Notes: a model not told the origin generated them from the letters alone. A stretch of 64,000 nt of DNA from Calendula officinalis (GCA_963853835.1 OY970822.1:91201000-91264999), one strand, 5' to 3'; shown: positions 11,246 through 24,218, counted from the first letter of the stretch. Made by a program: numbers and translations.

Positions 11246-12852
11246 GTGATAGGAGGAATAGCAGTTACAGTAGCTGTAGAAGTAGCAATGGCAATAGTAG
11301 TAGCAGCTGGAGTAGGAGCAGCAGTAGGAGCAGCAGTAGCAGTAGCAGTTGCAGGAGCAGTAGCAGCAGCAGTAGCAGTAGCGGTAGCGGTAGCAGTAGC
11401 AGTAGCAGGTGTAAGAGCAGGAGCAGTAGTAGCAGTAGGAGTAGGAGCAGTATTAACAGTAGCAGCAGCAGTAGTAGCAACAGAAGTAGCAGTAGCAGCA
11501 ACTGCAGTAGCAGTAGCAGTAGCTGTAGCAGCAGTAGCAGTAGCAGTTACAGTACCCGTAGAAGCAGCAGTAGCAGTAACAGTTTCAGTCGCTGTAGCAG
11601 GAGCAGTAGAAGTAGCAGTAGCAGCATCAGTAGCAGCAGCCGTAGAAGCAGCAACAGCAGCAGTAGCAGCAGCAGCAGGGGCAGTAGTTGGAGTAGTAGT
11701 AGCAGTAGCAGCAGCAATAGTAGCAGTAGCAGCAGCAACAGCAGTAGAAGTAGCAGTAGCAGTAGTAGGAGTAGCAGCAACAACAGCAGTAAGGTCAGTA
11801 GTACTAGCAGTAGCAGTAGTAGTTACAGTTGCCGTGTAGCAGTAGCAGTAGCAGTAACAGTAGTACTAGCAGTAGCAGTAGTAGTAGCAGCAGCAGTAGT
11901 AGTACCAGCAGTAGTAACAATAGTAGTAGTTGTAGTAGCAGCAGTAGGAGGAGTAGTAGTAGTAGTAGTAGTAGTAGTAGCAGTACTAGTAGTAGTAGCA
12001 GTAGTAGTAGTAGCAGTAGTAGAAGTAGTAGTAGTAGTAGCAGTAGTAGTAGTAGTATTAGTAGTACTAGCAGCAGTAGTAGCAGTAGCAGCATCAATAG
12101 TAGTAGCAGTAGCAGGAGTAGCAGTAGCAGGAGTAGCAGCAACAACAGCAGTAGCAGCAGCAGTAGTAGCAGTAGCAGTAGCAGGAGTAGCAGCAACAAC
12201 ACCAGTAGCAGTAGCAGGTACCGTAGCCGTAGAAGTAGTAGAAGCAGCAGCAATAGCAGTAGCAGGAGCAGGAGCAGTAGCACTAGTAGTAGCAGTAATA
12301 GCAGCAGTAGCAGTAGTAGCAGCAGCAGCAGTAGCAGCAGTAGTAGTAGCAGTAGTAGCAGTAGGAGAAGTAGTAACAGTAGTCTGAGTAGTTGCAGTAG
12401 CAATAGTAGTAGCAGTAGCAGAAGCAGTAGCAGTAGCGTTAGCAATAGCAGCAGCAGTAGCAGTAGCAGTAGCTATAGCTGTAGTCTGAGTAGTAGCCGT
12501 AGCAGCAGGAGTAGGAGCAGCAGCACTAGCAGCAGTAGTAGCAATAGCAGTAGCTGCAGGAGTAGGAGAAGCAGCAGTAGAAGCAATAGCAGCAGCAGTA
12601 GCAGTAGTAGGAATAGGAGCAGTAGGAGCAGTAGCAGAAGCAGTAGCAGCAGCAGTAGCAGTAGCGTGAGCAGGAGCATGAGCAGGAGTAGTAGAAGTAG
12701 CAGTACCAGCAGCAATAGCAGTCGCAGTTGCAGTAGCAGGAGCAGTAGCAGTTGCAGGAGCAGTAACAGTAGCACTAGCAGGAGCAGTAGCAGCAGCAGT
12801 AGCAACAGCAACAACAGCAGCAGCAGCAGTAGCAGTTGCAGTTGCAGTAGCA
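11246..12852 (+). repeat. Beta' unit, copy 1
   Basis: Beta' starts like beta but has gtagcaatggcaatagtag after the anchor. At about 11,831-11,838 gttgccgtgtagcag replaces the usual gccgtagaagcag and joins two regions that are not adjacent in other units, shifting the triplet phase. The copy at 38,007 has the same length (1,607 bp) and the same junction, so the rearrangement predates their duplication. Confidence 0.92.
11831..11838 (+). other. Beta' internal junction, copy 1
   Basis: The sequence gccgtgtagcagtag is found only here and at about 38,587. To its left is beta-type sequence; to its right is gcagtaacagtagtactagc, normally found deeper inside other units (for example about 3,155-3,175). 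The join changes the period-3 phase, so an open frame crossing it changes from Ser-rich to Ala/Val-rich. Confidence 0.88.
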
Positions 12853-15170
12853 GTGATAGGAGGAATAGCAGTTACAGTAGCTGTAGAAGTAGCAATGGCA
12901 GTAGTAGTAGCAGCTGGAGTAGGAGCAGCAGTAGGAGCAACAGTAGCAGTAGCAGTTGCAGGAGCAGTAGCAGTAGCGGTAGCGGTAGCAGTAGCAGGTG
13001 TAAGAGCTGGAGCAGTAGTAGCAGTAGGAGTAGGAGCAGTATTAACAGTAGCAGCAGCAGTAGTAGCAACAGCAGTAGCAGTAGCAGCAACTGCAGTAGC
13101 AGTAGCAGTAGCTGTAGCAGCAGTAGCAGTAGCAGTTACAGTACCCGTAGAAGCAGCAATAGCAGTAACAGTTTCAGTCGCTGTAGCAGGAGCAGTAGAA
13201 GTAGCAGTAGCAGCATCAGTAGCAGCAGCCGTAGCAGCAGCAACAGCAGCAGTAGCAGCAGCAGCAGGGGCAGTAGTTGGAGTAGTAGTAGCAGTAGCAG
13301 CAGCAATAGTAGCAGTAGCAGCAGCAACAGCAGTAGAAGTAGCAGTAGCAGTAGTAGGAGTAGCAGCAACAACAGCAGTAAGAGCAGCAGTAGTACTAGC
13401 AGTAGCAGTAGCAGTTACAGTAGCCGTAGAAGCAGTAGCAGCAGCAGCAGCAGAAGCAGTAGCAGGAGCAGGAGCAGGAGCAGTAGCACTAGTAGGAACA
13501 GTAGCAGTAGCAGTTGCAGTAGCAGCAGCAATAGCAGCAGTAGCAGCAGTAGCAATAATAGCAGCAACAATAGTAGCAGTAATAGAAGCAGCAGCAGCAG
13601 TAGCAGCAGTAGTAGTAGCAGTAGTAGCAGTAGGAGCAGTAGTAATAGTAGTCTGAGTAGTAGCAGCAGCAGTAGCAGAAGCAGTAACAACAGCAGTAGC
13701 AGCAGCAGCAGCAATAGCGGTAGCAGCAGCAGTAGGAGTAGCTGTAGTCTGAGTAGCAACCGTAGCAGCAGGAGTAGGAGCAGCAGCAGTAGTAGCAGTA
13801 GCAGCAGTAGCATTAGCAGCAGTAGCAGTAGCAGCAGGAGTAGGAGCAGCAGCAGTAGTTGCAGTAGCAGCAGCAGTAGCAGCAGCAGTAGCAGTAGTAG
13901 TAGCAGCAATAGCTGCAATAACAGTAGTGGTAGCAGTAGCAGTAGTAGGAGTAGGAGCGGTAGTGGCAGTTGCAGTTGCAGTTGCAGTAGCAGTAGCAGC
14001 AGCAGCAACAACAGTAACAGTAGCAGTAGCAGTAGCAGCAGCATGAGCAGGAGTAGGAGTAGCAGCAGTAGCAGCAGTAGCAATAGCAGTAGTAGTAGCA
14101 GTAGAAGTAGCAGTAGCAGTAGCAATAGTAGTAGTAGCAGCAGTAGCAGTAGCAGTAGCAGTAGCAGTAACTGTAGTACTAGCAGTAGCAGTAGTAGTAG
14201 CAGCGGCAGTAGTAGTACCAGCAGTAGTAGCAATAGTAGTAGTAGTAGCAGCAGTAGGAGGAGTAGTAGTAGTAGCAGTACTAGTAGTAGTAGCAGTAGT
14301 AGTAGCAGTAGTAGTAGTAGTAGTAGTACTAGCAGCAGTAGTAGCAGTAGCAGCATCAATAGCAGTAGCAGTAGCAGGAGTAGCAGTAGCAGGAGTAGCA
14401 GTAGCAGGAGTAGCAGCAACAACAGCAGTAGCAGCAGCAGTAGTAGCAGTAGCAGGTACAGTAGCCGTAGAAGCAGCAGCAGTAGCAGGAGCAGGAGCAG
14501 TAGCACTAGCAGTAACAGTAGCAGCAGCAATAGCAGCAGTAGCAGTAGTAGCAGCAGCAGCAGTAGCAGTAATAGAAGCAGCAGCAGCAGTGGTAGCAGC
14601 AGTAGTAGCAGTAGGAGCAGTAGTAACAGTAGTCTGAGTAGTTGCAGTAGCAGCAGCAGTAGCAGAAGCAGTAGTAACGGCAGTAGCAGCAGCGTTAGCA
14701 ATAGCAGTAGCAGCAGCAGTAGCAGTAGCTGTAGCTGTAGTCTGAGTAGTAGTTGTAGCAGTAGGAGTAGGAGCAGCAGCAGTGGTAGCAGTAGCAGCAG
14801 CAGTAGCAATAGCAGTAGCAGCAGGAGTAGGAGAAGCAGCAGTAGAAGCAATAGTAGCAGCAGTAGCAGTAGTAGTAGTGGTAGCAGTAGCAGCAATAAC
14901 GGTAGTGGTAGCAGTAGCAGTAGTAGGAATAAGAGCAGTAGGAGCAGTAGCAATAGCAGTAGCAGGAGCAGTAGCGTGAGCAGGAGCAGGAGCAGGAGCA
15001 GGAGCAGTAGCAGTAGCATTACCAGCAGCAATAGCAGTCGCAGTAGCAGTTGAAGGAGCAGTAGCAGGAGCAGTAGCAGTAGCACTAGCAGGAGCAGTAG
15101 CAGTAGCAGCAGCAGTAGCAACAGCAACAACAGCAGCAGCAGTAGCAGTTGCAGTAGCATAGCAGTAGCA
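12853..15170 (+). repeat. Beta unit, copy 2
   Basis: Identical in length (2,318 bp) to beta copy 1. In the first 804 bp the Ala/Val-frame translation differs from copy 1 by one visible residue near residue 33. The context beta', beta, gamma, delta follows the canonical HOR order. Confidence 0.92.
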
Positions 15171-16534
15171 GTGATAGGAGGAATAGCAGTTACAGTAGCC
15201 ATAGAAGTAGCAATGGCAGTAGCAGTAGCAGTAGCAGCTGGAATAGGAGCAGCAATAGGAGCAGCACTTGCAGGAGCAGGAGCAGTAGCAGCAGCAGTAG
15301 CGGTAGCAGTAGCATTACTAAGAGTAGTAGCAGTAGCATTAGTAGTAGCAGTAGCAGTAGCAGTAGTAGCAGTAGCAGTAGTAGTAGTAGGAGCAGTAGC
15401 AGTAGCAGTAGTAGGAGCAGTAGTAGAAGTAGGAGCAGTAGTAGCAGGAGGATTAGAAGCAGTAGTAGCAGTAGTAACAGTAGCAGCAGCAGTAGTAGTA
15501 GCAGCAGTAGCAGTAGCAGCAACTGCAGTAGCAGTAGCAGCAGTAGCAGTAGCAGTTACAGTACCCGTAAAGCAGCAGTAGCTGTAACAGTTTCAGTAGC
15601 TGTAGCAGGAGCAGTAGAAGTAGCAGTAGCAGCATCAGTAGCAGCAGCCGTAGCAGCAGCAGTAGCAGTAGCATGAGTAGCAGTAGCAGGAGTAGCAGCA
15701 ACAACAGCAGTAGCAGCAGCAGTAGTAGCAGTAGCAGTAGCAGGAGTAGCAGCAACAACAGCAGTAGCAGCAGCAGTGGCAGTAGCAGGTACAGTAGCCG
15801 TAGAAGCAGTAGAAGCAGCAGCAGTAGCAGTAGCAGGAGCAGTAGCACTAGCAGTAATAGTAGCAGCAGTAATAGCAGCAGTAGCAGTAGTAACAGCAGC
15901 AGCAGTAGCAGTAATAGAAGCAGCATCAGCAGTAGCAGCAACAGTAGTAGCAGTAGTAGCAGTAGGAGCAGTAGTAACAGTAGTCTGAGTCGTTGCAGTA
16001 GCAGCAGCAGTAGCAGAAGCAGTAGTAACAGCAGTAGCAGCAGCGTTAGCAATAGCAGTAGCAGCAGCAGTAGCAGTAGCTGTAGTTGTAGTCTGTGTAG
16101 TAGTTGTAGCAGCAGGAGTAGGAGCAGCAGCAGTGGTAGCAGTAGCAGCAGCAGTAGCAATAGCAGTAGCAGCAGGAGTAGGAGAAGCAGCAGTAGAAGC
16201 AATAGTAGCAGCAGTAGCAGTAGTTGTAGTAGTAGCAGTAGCAGCAATATCAGTAGTGGTAGCAGTAGCAGTAGTAGGAATAAGAGCAGTAGGAGCAGTA
16301 GCAGTAGCAGTAGCAATAGCAGTAGTAGGAGCAGTAGCGTGAGCAGGAGCAGGAGCAGGAGCAGTAGCAGTAGCAGTACCAGCAGCAATAGCAGTCGCAG
16401 TATCAGTAGCAGGAGCAGTAGCAGTAGCAGGAGCAGTAGCAGTAGCACTAGCAGGAGCAGTAGCAGTAGCAGCAGCAGTAGCAACAGCAACAACAACAGC
16501 AGCAGTAGCAGTTGCAGTAGCATAGCAGTAGCAG
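15171..16534 (+). repeat. Gamma unit, copy 2, with an 11-bp deletion
   Basis: At about 15,569 the sequence reads cccgtaaagcagcagtag where other gamma copies read cgtagaagcagcaggaagcagcag, an 11-bp loss. The triplet phase downstream differs from the other gamma copies, so the reading frame is not conserved between repeats. Length is 1,364 bp against 1,375-1,386 bp elsewhere. Confidence 0.9.
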
Positions 16535-17731
16535 TGATAGGAGGAATAGCAGTTACAGTAGCCATAGAAGTAGCAATGTAGCAGTAGCAGTAGCAGCTGT
16601 AGTAGGAGCAGCAATAGGAGCAGCACTTGCAGGAGCAGGAGCAGTAGCAGCAGCAGTAGCAGTAGCGGTAGCGGTAGCAGTAGCAGGACTAAGAGTAGTA
16701 GCAGTAGCAGTAGTAGCAGTAGCAGTAGTAGTAGTAGGAGCTGTAGTAGTAGCAGTAGCAGTAGTAGCAGTAGTAGAAGTAGGAGCAGTAGTAGCAGTAG
16801 TAGCAGTAGGATTAGAAGCAGTAGTAGCAGTAGTAACAGTAGCAGCAGCAGTAGTAGTAGCAGCAGTAGCAGTAGCAGCAACTGCAGTAGCAGTAGCAGC
16901 AGTAGCAGTAGCAGTTACAGTACGCGTAGAAGCAGCATGAAGCAGCAGTAGCTGTAACAGTTTCAGTAGCTGTAGCAGGAGCAGTAGAAGTAGCAGTAGC
17001 AGCATCAGTAGTAGCAGCCGTAGCAGCAGCAGTAGCAGCAGTAGCAGCAGCAGGGGCAGTATTAGGAGAAGTAGCAGGAGCAATAGCAGAAGCAGTAGCA
17101 ACAGCAGTAGCAGCAGCAGTAGCAGAAGCAGTAACAACAGCAGCAGCAGCAATAGCAGTAGCAGCAGCAGTAGTAGGAGTAGCTGTAGTCTGAGTAGCAG
17201 CCGTAGCAGCAGGAGTAGGAGCAGCAGCAGTAGTAGCAGTAGCAGCAGCAGTAGCATTAGCAGCAGTAGCACTAGCAGTAGGAGTAGGAGCAGCAGCAGT
17301 AGTTGCAGTAGCAGCAGCAGTAGCAGCAGCAGTAGCAGTAGTAGTAGCAGCAATTGCTGCAATAACAGTAGTGGTAGCAGTAGCAGTAGTAGGAATAGGA
17401 GCGGTAGTGGAAGTTGCAGTTGCAGTAGCAGTAGCAGCAGCAACAACAGTAGCATTAGCAGTAGCAGTAGCAGCAGCATGAGCAGGAGTATGAGTAGCAG
17501 CAGTAGCAGCAGTAGCAATAGCAGTAGCAGTAGTAGTAGAAGTAGCAGTAGCAGTAGCAATAGTAGTAGCAGCAGTAGCAGAAGCAGTAGCAGTAGCAGT
17601 AGCAGTAACAGTAGTACTAGCAGTAGCAGTAGTAGCAGCAGCAGTAGTAGTAGCAGCAGTAGTAGCAATAGTAGTAGTAGTAGTAGCAGCAGTAGGAGGA
17701 GGAGTAGTAGTAGTAGTAGTAGTAGCAGTAC

Positions 17732-17764
<33 letters not shown>

Positions 17765-17792
17765 CAGTAGTAGGAGTAGTAGTAGTAGTAGC

Positions 17793-17832
<40 letters not shown>

Positions 17833-18701
17833 CTAGCAGCAGTAGTAGCAGTAGCAGCATCAATAGCAGTAGCAGTAGCAGGAGTAGCAGCAACAACAGC
17901 AGTAGCAGCAACAGTAGTAGCAGTAGCAGTAGCAAGAGTAGCAGCAACAACAGCAGTAGCAGTAGCAGGTACAGTAGCCGTAGAAGCAGTAGAAGCAGCA
18001 GCAGTAGCAGTAGCAGGAGCAGGAGCAGTAGCACTAGCAGTAACAGCAATAGCAGCAGTAGCAGTAGTAGCAGCAGCAGCAGTAGCAGTAATAGAAGCAG
18101 CAGCAGCAGTAGCAGCAGCAGTAGTAGCAGTAGGAGCAGTAGTAATAGTAGTCTGAGTAGTTGCAGTAGCAGCAGCAGTAGCAGAAGCAGTAGTAACAGC
18201 AGTAGCAGCAGCGTTAGCAATAGCAGTAGCAGCAGCAGTAGCAGTAGCTGTAGCTGTAGTCTGAGTGGTAGTTGTAGCAGTAGGAGTAGGAGCAGCAGCA
18301 GTGGTAGCAGTAGCAGCAGCAGTAGCAATAGCAGTAGCAGCAAGAGTAGGAGAAGGAGCAGTAGAAGCAATAGTAGCAGCAGTAGCAGTAGTAGTAGTAG
18401 TAGCAGTAGCAGCAATAACAGTAGTGGTAGCATTAGCAGTAGTAGGAATAAGAGCAGTAGGAGCAGTAGCAGTAGCAGTAGCAATAGCAGTAGCAGGAGC
18501 TGTAGCGTGAGCAGGAGCAGGAGCAGGAGCAGTAGCAGTAGCATTACCAGCAGCAATAGCAGTCGCAGTAGCAGTAGAAGGAGCAGTAGCAGTAGCAGGA
18601 GCAGTAGCAGTAGCACTAGCAGGAGAAGTAGCAGTAGCAGCAGCAGTAGCAACAGCAACAACAGCAGCAGCAGTAGCAGTTGCAGTAGCATAGCAGTAGC
18701 A
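16535..18701 (+). repeat. Delta unit, copy 2
   Basis: Has the gtagcaatgtagcag signature at about 16,572. The AGT island (about 17,640-17,835) contains a pure run of about 13 triplets, the shortest of the four complete delta copies. Length is 2,167 bp. Confidence 0.9.
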
Positions 18702-20261
18702 GTGATATGAGGAATAGCAGTTACAGTAGCCATAGAAGTAGTAATGGCAGTAGCAGTAGCAGCTGGAGTAGCAGCTGGAGTAGGAGAAGCAGTAGGAGTA
18801 GCAGTAGCAGTAGCAGTTAAAGGAGCAGGAGCAGTAGCAGCAGCAGTAGCAGTAGCGGTAGCGGTAGCAGTAGCAGGAGTAAGAGCAGTAGCAGTAGCAT
18901 TAGTAGTAGCAGTAGTAGCAGTAGCAGTAGCAGTAGTAGCAGTAGTAGGAGTAGGAGCAGTAGTAGCAGTAGTAGCAGTAGGAGTAGGAGCAGTAGTAGC
19001 AGTAGTAACAGTAGCAGCAACAATAGCAGTAGCAGCAACTGCAGTAGCAGTAGCAGTAGCAGCAGTAGCAATAGCAGTTACAGTACCCGTAGAAGCAGCA
19101 GGAAGCAGCAGTAGCAGTAACAGTTTCAGTAGCTGTAGCAGCAGCAGTAGAAGTAGCAGTAGCAGCATCAGTAGCAGCAGCCGTAGCATCAGCAACAGCA
19201 GTAGCAGCAGCAGCAGGGGCAGTAGTAGGAGCAGCAGTAGTAGTAGCAGCAGCAGCAGCAATAGTAGCAGTAGCAGCAGTAGAAGTAGCAGTAGCAATAG
19301 TAGGAGTAGCAGCAACAACAGCAGTAAGACCAACAGTAGTACTAGCCGTAGCAGTAGCAGTTACAATAGCCGGAGCAGGAGCAGTAGCACTAGCAGGAAC
19401 AGTAGCAGTAGCAGCAGCAATAGCAGCAGTAGCAGCAGTAGCAATAGTAGCAGCAGCAATAGCAGCAGTAGCAGCAGTAGCAATAGTAGCAGCAGCAACA
19501 GTAGCAGTAATAGAAGCAACAGCAGCAGTAGCAACAGTAGTAGTAGCAGTAGGAGCAGTAGTAACAGTAGTCTGAGTAGTAGCAGCAGCAGCAGTAGCAG
19601 AAGCAGTAGCAACAGCAGTAGCAGCAGCAGCAATAGCAGTAGCAGCCGCAGTAGTAGTAGGAGTAGTTGTAGTCTGAGTAGTAGCCGTAGCAGAAGGAGT
19701 TGGAGCAGCAGCAGTAGTAGCAGTAGCAGCAGCAGTAGCATTAGCAGCAGTAGCAGCAGGAGTAGGAGCAGCAGCAGTAGTTGCAGTAGCAGCATCAGTA
19801 GCAGTAGTAGTAGCAGCAATAGCTACAATAACAGTAGTGGTAGCAATAGCAGTAGTAGGAGTAGGAGCGGTAGTGGCAGTTGCAGTTGCAGTAGTAGTAG
19901 CAGTAGCAGCAGCAACAACAACAGTAGCAGTAGCAGCAGCATGAGCAGGAGTAGGAGTAGCAGCAGCAGCAATAGCAGTAGCAGTAGCAGTAGCAGTAGA
20001 AGTAGCAGTAGAAATAGTAGTAGTAGCAGCAGTAGCAGTAGCAGTAGCAGTAACAGTAGTACTAGCAGTAGCAGTAGTAGTAGCAGCAGCAGTAGTATTA
20101 GCAGCAGCAGTAGCAACAATAGTAGTAGTAGTAGTAGCAGCAGTAGTAGTAGGAGTAGTAGTAGTAGTAGCAGCAGCAGTACTAGTAGTAGTAGTAGTAG
20201 TAGTAGTAGTAGGAGTAGTACTAGTAGTAGTAGTAGTAGCAGCAGTAGTAGTAGTAGTAGC

Positions 20262-20295
<34 letters not shown>

Positions 20296-21790
20296 CTAGC
20301 AGCACTAGCAGCATCAATAGCAGTAGCAGTAGCAGGAGTAGCAGTAGCAGGAGTAGCAGCAACAACAGCAGTAGCAACAGCAGTAGTAGCAGTAGCAGTA
20401 GCAGGAGTAGCAGCAACAACACCAGTAGCAGCAGCAGTAGCAGTAGCAGGTACCGTAGCCGTAGAAGTAGTAGAAGCAGCATCAATAGCAGTAGCAGGAG
20501 CAGGAGCAGTAGCACTAGTAGTAGCAGTAATAGCAGCAGTAGCAGTAGTAGCAGCAGCAGCAGTAGCAGTAATAGAAGCAGCAGCAGCAGTAGCAGCAGT
20601 AGTAGTAGCAGTAGTAGCAGTAGGAGAAGTAGTAACAGTAGTCTGAGTAGTTGCAGTAGCAATAGTAGTAGCAGTAGCAGAAGCAGTAGCAGCAGCGTTA
20701 GCAATAGCAGCAGCAGTAGCAGTAGCAGTAGCTATAGCTGTAGTCTGAGTAGTAGCCGTAGCAGCAGGAGTAGGAGCAGCAGCAGTAGCAGTAGCAGCAG
20801 TAGCAATAGCAGTAGCTGCAGGAGTAGGAGAAGCAGCAGTAGAAGCAATAGCAGCAGTAGCAGTAGTAGGAATAGGAGCAGTAGGAGCAGTAGCAGAAGC
20901 AGTAGCAGCAGCAGTAGCAGTAGCGTGAGCAGGAGCAGGAGCAGGAGTAGTAGAAGTAGCAGTACCAGCAGCAATAGCAGTCGCAGTTGCAGTAGCAGGA
21001 GCAGTAGCAGTTGCAGGAGCAGTAACAGTAGCACTAGCAGGAGCAGTAGCAGTAGCAGCAGCAGTAGCAACAGCAACAACAGCAGCAGCAGCAGTAGCAC
21101 TAGCAGTAACAGTAGCAGCAGCAATAGCAGCAGTAGCAGTAGTAGCAGCAGCAGCAGTAGCAGTAATAGAAGCAGCAGCAGCAGTAGCAGCAGCAGTAGT
21201 AGCAGTAGTAGCAGTAGGAGCAGTAGTAACAGTAGTCTGAGTAGTTGCAGTAGCAGCAGCAGTAGCAGAAGCAGTAGAAACAGCAGTAGCAGCAGCGTTA
21301 GCAATAGCAGTAGCAGCAGCAGTAGCAGTAGCTGTAGCTGTAGTCTGAGTAGTAGTTGTAGCAGTAGGAGTAGGAGCAGCAGCAGTGGTAGCAGTAGCAG
21401 CAACAGTAGCAATAGCAGTAGCAGCAGGAGTATGAGAAGCAGCAGTAGAAGCAATAGTAGCAGCAGTAGCAGTAGTAGTAGTAGTAGCAGTAGCAGCAAT
21501 AACAGTAGTGGTAGCAGTAGCAGTAGTAGGAATAAGAGCAGTAGGAGCAGTAGCAGTAGCAGTAGCAATAGCAGTGGCAGGAGCTGTAGCGTGAGCAGGA
21601 GCAGGAGCAGGAGCAGTAGCAGTAGCATTACCAGCAGCAATAGCAGTCGCAGTAGCAGTAGAGGAGCAGTAGCAGTAGCAGGAGCAGTAGCAGTAGCACT
21701 AGCAGGAGCAGTAGCAGTAGCAGTAGCAGCAGCAGTAGCAACAGCAACAACAGCAGCAGCAGTAGCAGTTGCAGTAGCATAGCAGTAGCA
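18702..21790 (+). repeat. Chimeric alpha'/delta unit
   Basis: The anchor here is mutated (gtgatatgagg). The first 2.39 kb is a complete alpha' unit with ggagaagcagtagg and gcagttaaaggagc. Where the beta' anchor should follow, the sequence switches at 21,091-21,099 to the last 0.69 kb of the delta-type unit that precedes alpha copy 1 (from about 1,035). Unit length to the next anchor is 3,089 bp. The fused segment carries the same one-base phase deletion near 21,660 as near 1,606. Confidence 0.9.
21091..21099 (+). other. Recombination junction, alpha' into delta end
   Basis: The left flank matches alpha' just before its expected beta' anchor (cagcagcagcagtagcag). The right flank, tagcactagcagtaacagtag, matches about 1,040. 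The shared gcagtagca is the only homology at the crossover, which reads as a short-homology join. Confidence 0.85.
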
Positions 21791-23389
21791 GTGATAGGAG
21801 GAATAGCAGTTACAGTAGCCATAGAAGTAGTAATGGCAGTAGCAGTAGCAGCTGGAGTAGCAGCTGGAGTAGGAGCAGCAGTAGGAGTAGCAGTAGCAGT
21901 AGCAGTTGCAGGAGCAGGACCAGTAGCAGCAGCAGTAGCAGTAGCGGTAGTGGTAGCAGTAGCAGGAGTAAGAGCAGTAGCAGTAGCATTAGTAGTAGCA
22001 GTAGTAGCAGTAGCAGTAGCAGTAGTAGGAGCAGTAGTAGCAGCAGTAGCAGTAGTAGCAGTAGTAGGAGTAGGAGCAGTAGTAGCAGTAGTAGCAGTAG
22101 GAGTAGGAGCAGTAGTAGCAGTAGTAACAGTAGCAGCAACAATAGCAGTAGCAGCAACTGCAGTAGCAGTAGCAGTAGCAGCAGTAGCAATAGCAGTTAC
22201 AGTACCCGTAGAAGCAGCAGGAAGCAGCAGTAGCAGTAACAGTTTCAGTAGCTGTAGCAGCAGCAGTAGAAGTAGCAGTAGCAGCATCAGTAGCAGCAGC
22301 CGTAGCAGCAGCAACAGCAGTATCAGCAGCAGCTGGGGCAGTAGTAGGAGCAGCAGAAGTAGTAGTAGTAGCAGCAGCAATAGTAGCAGTAGCAGCAGCA
22401 GCAGCAGTAGAAGTAGCAGTAGCAATAGTAGGAGTAGCAGCAACAACAGCAGTAAGACCAGCAGTAGTACTAGCCGTAGCAGTAGCACTAGCAGGAACAG
22501 TAGCAGTAGCAGCAGCAATAGCAGCAGTAGCAGCAGTAGCAATAGTAGCAGCAGCAATAGCAGCAGTAGCAGCAGTAGCAATAGTAGCAGCAGCAACAGT
22601 AGCTGTAATAGAAGCAACAGCAGCAGTAGCAGCAGTAGCAGCAGTAGTAGTAGCAGTAGTAGCAGTAGGAGCAGTAGTAACAGTAGTCTGAGTAGTAGCA
22701 GCAGCAGCAGCAGTAGCAGAAGCAGTAGCAACAGCAGTAGCAGCAGTAGCAATAGCAGTAGCAGCCGCAGTAGTAGTAGGAGTAGCTGTAGTCTGAGTAG
22801 TAGCCGTAGCAGCAGGAGTTGGAGTAGCAGCAGTAGTAGCAGTAGCAGCAGCAGTAGCATTAGCAGCAGTAGCAGCAGCAGTAGCATTAGCAGCAGTAGC
22901 AGCAGGAGTAGGAGCAGCAGTAGTTGCAGTAGCAGCATCAGTAGCAGTAGTAGTAGTAGCAGCAATAGCTACAATAACAGTAGTGGTAGCAATAGCAGTA
23001 GTAGGAGTAGGAGCGGTAGTGGCAGTTGCAGTTGCAGTAGCAGTAGCAGTAGCAGCAACAACAACAGTAGCAGTAGCATGAGCAGGAGTAAGAGTAGCAG
23101 CAGCAGCAATAGCAGTAGCAGTAGCAGTAGCAGTAGAAGTAGCAGTAGAAATAGTAGTAGTAGCAGCAGTAGCAGTAGCAGTAGCAGTAGCAGTAACAGT
23201 AGTACTAGCAGTAGCAGTAGTAGTAGCAGCAGCAGTAGTAGTAGCAGCAGCAGTAGCAACAATAGTAGTAGTAGTAGCAGCAGTAGGAGTAGGACTAGTA
23301 GTAGTAGTAGCAGCAGTAGTACTAGTAGTAGTAGCAGTAGTAGTAGCAGTAGTAGGAGTGGTACTAGTAGTAGTAGTAGTAGCAGCAGC

Positions 23390-23447
<58 letters not shown>

Positions 23448-24218
23448 ATAGTAGAACTAGCAGCACTAGCAGCATCAATAGCAGTAGCAGTAGCAGGAGT
23501 AGCAGCAACAACAGCAGTAGCAGCAGCAGTAGTAGCAGTAGCAGTAGCAGGAGTAGCAGCAACAACACCAGTAGCAGTAGCAGGTACCGTAGCCGTAGAA
23601 GTAGTAGAAGCAGCAGCAATAGCAGTAGCAGGAGCAGGAGCAGTAGCACTAGTAGTAGCAGTAATAGCAGCAGTAGCAGTAGTAGCAGCAGCAGCAGTAG
23701 CAGCAGTAGTAGTAGCAGTAGTAGCAGTAGGAGAAGTAGTAACAGTAGTCTGAGTAGTTGCAGTAGCAATAGTAGTAGCAGTAGCAGAAGCAGTAGCAGT
23801 AGCGTTAGCAATAGCAGCAGCAGTAGCAGTAGCAGTAGCTATAGCTGTAGTCTGAGTAGTAGCCGTAGCAGCAGGAGTAGGAGCAGCAGCACTAGCAGCA
23901 GTAGTAGCAATAGCAGTAGCTGCAGGAGTAGGAGAAGCAGCAGTAGAAGCAATAGCAGCAGCAGTAGCAGTAGTAGGAATAGGAGCAGTAGGAGCAGTAG
24001 CAGAAGCAGTAGCAGCAGCAGTAGCAGTAGCGTGAGCAGGAGCATGAGCAGGAGTAGTAGAAGTAGCAGTACCAGCAGCAATAGCAGTCGCAGTTGCAGT
24101 AGCAGGAGCAGTAGCAGTTGCAGGAGCAGTAACAGTAGCACTAGCAGGAGCAGTAGCAGCAGCAGTAGCAACAGCAACAACAGCAGCAGCAGCAGTAGCA
24201 GTTGCAGTTGCAGTAGCA
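21791..24218 (+). repeat. Alpha unit, copy 2
   Basis: Carries the alpha-specific doubled gcagctggagta and lies exactly 20,055 bp from alpha copy 1. It differs from copy 1 by small triplet gains and losses (2,428 against 2,464 bp) and by a shorter AGT tract that ends gtaatagtagaactag instead of gtagtactag. Confidence 0.9.
23220..23455 (+). repeat. Alpha AGT island, copy 2
   Basis: The pure AGT run at 23,389-23,447 has about 19 triplets. It ends with gtaatagtagaactag, so point changes have destroyed the agtact that closes the same tract in copy 1 at about 3,421. Confidence 0.9.

Noticed and set aside
18702..18721. Mutated anchor gtgatatgagg as a functional variant
   Set aside because: A single-base change in one copy of a multi-copy satellite; nothing else distinguishes the site.
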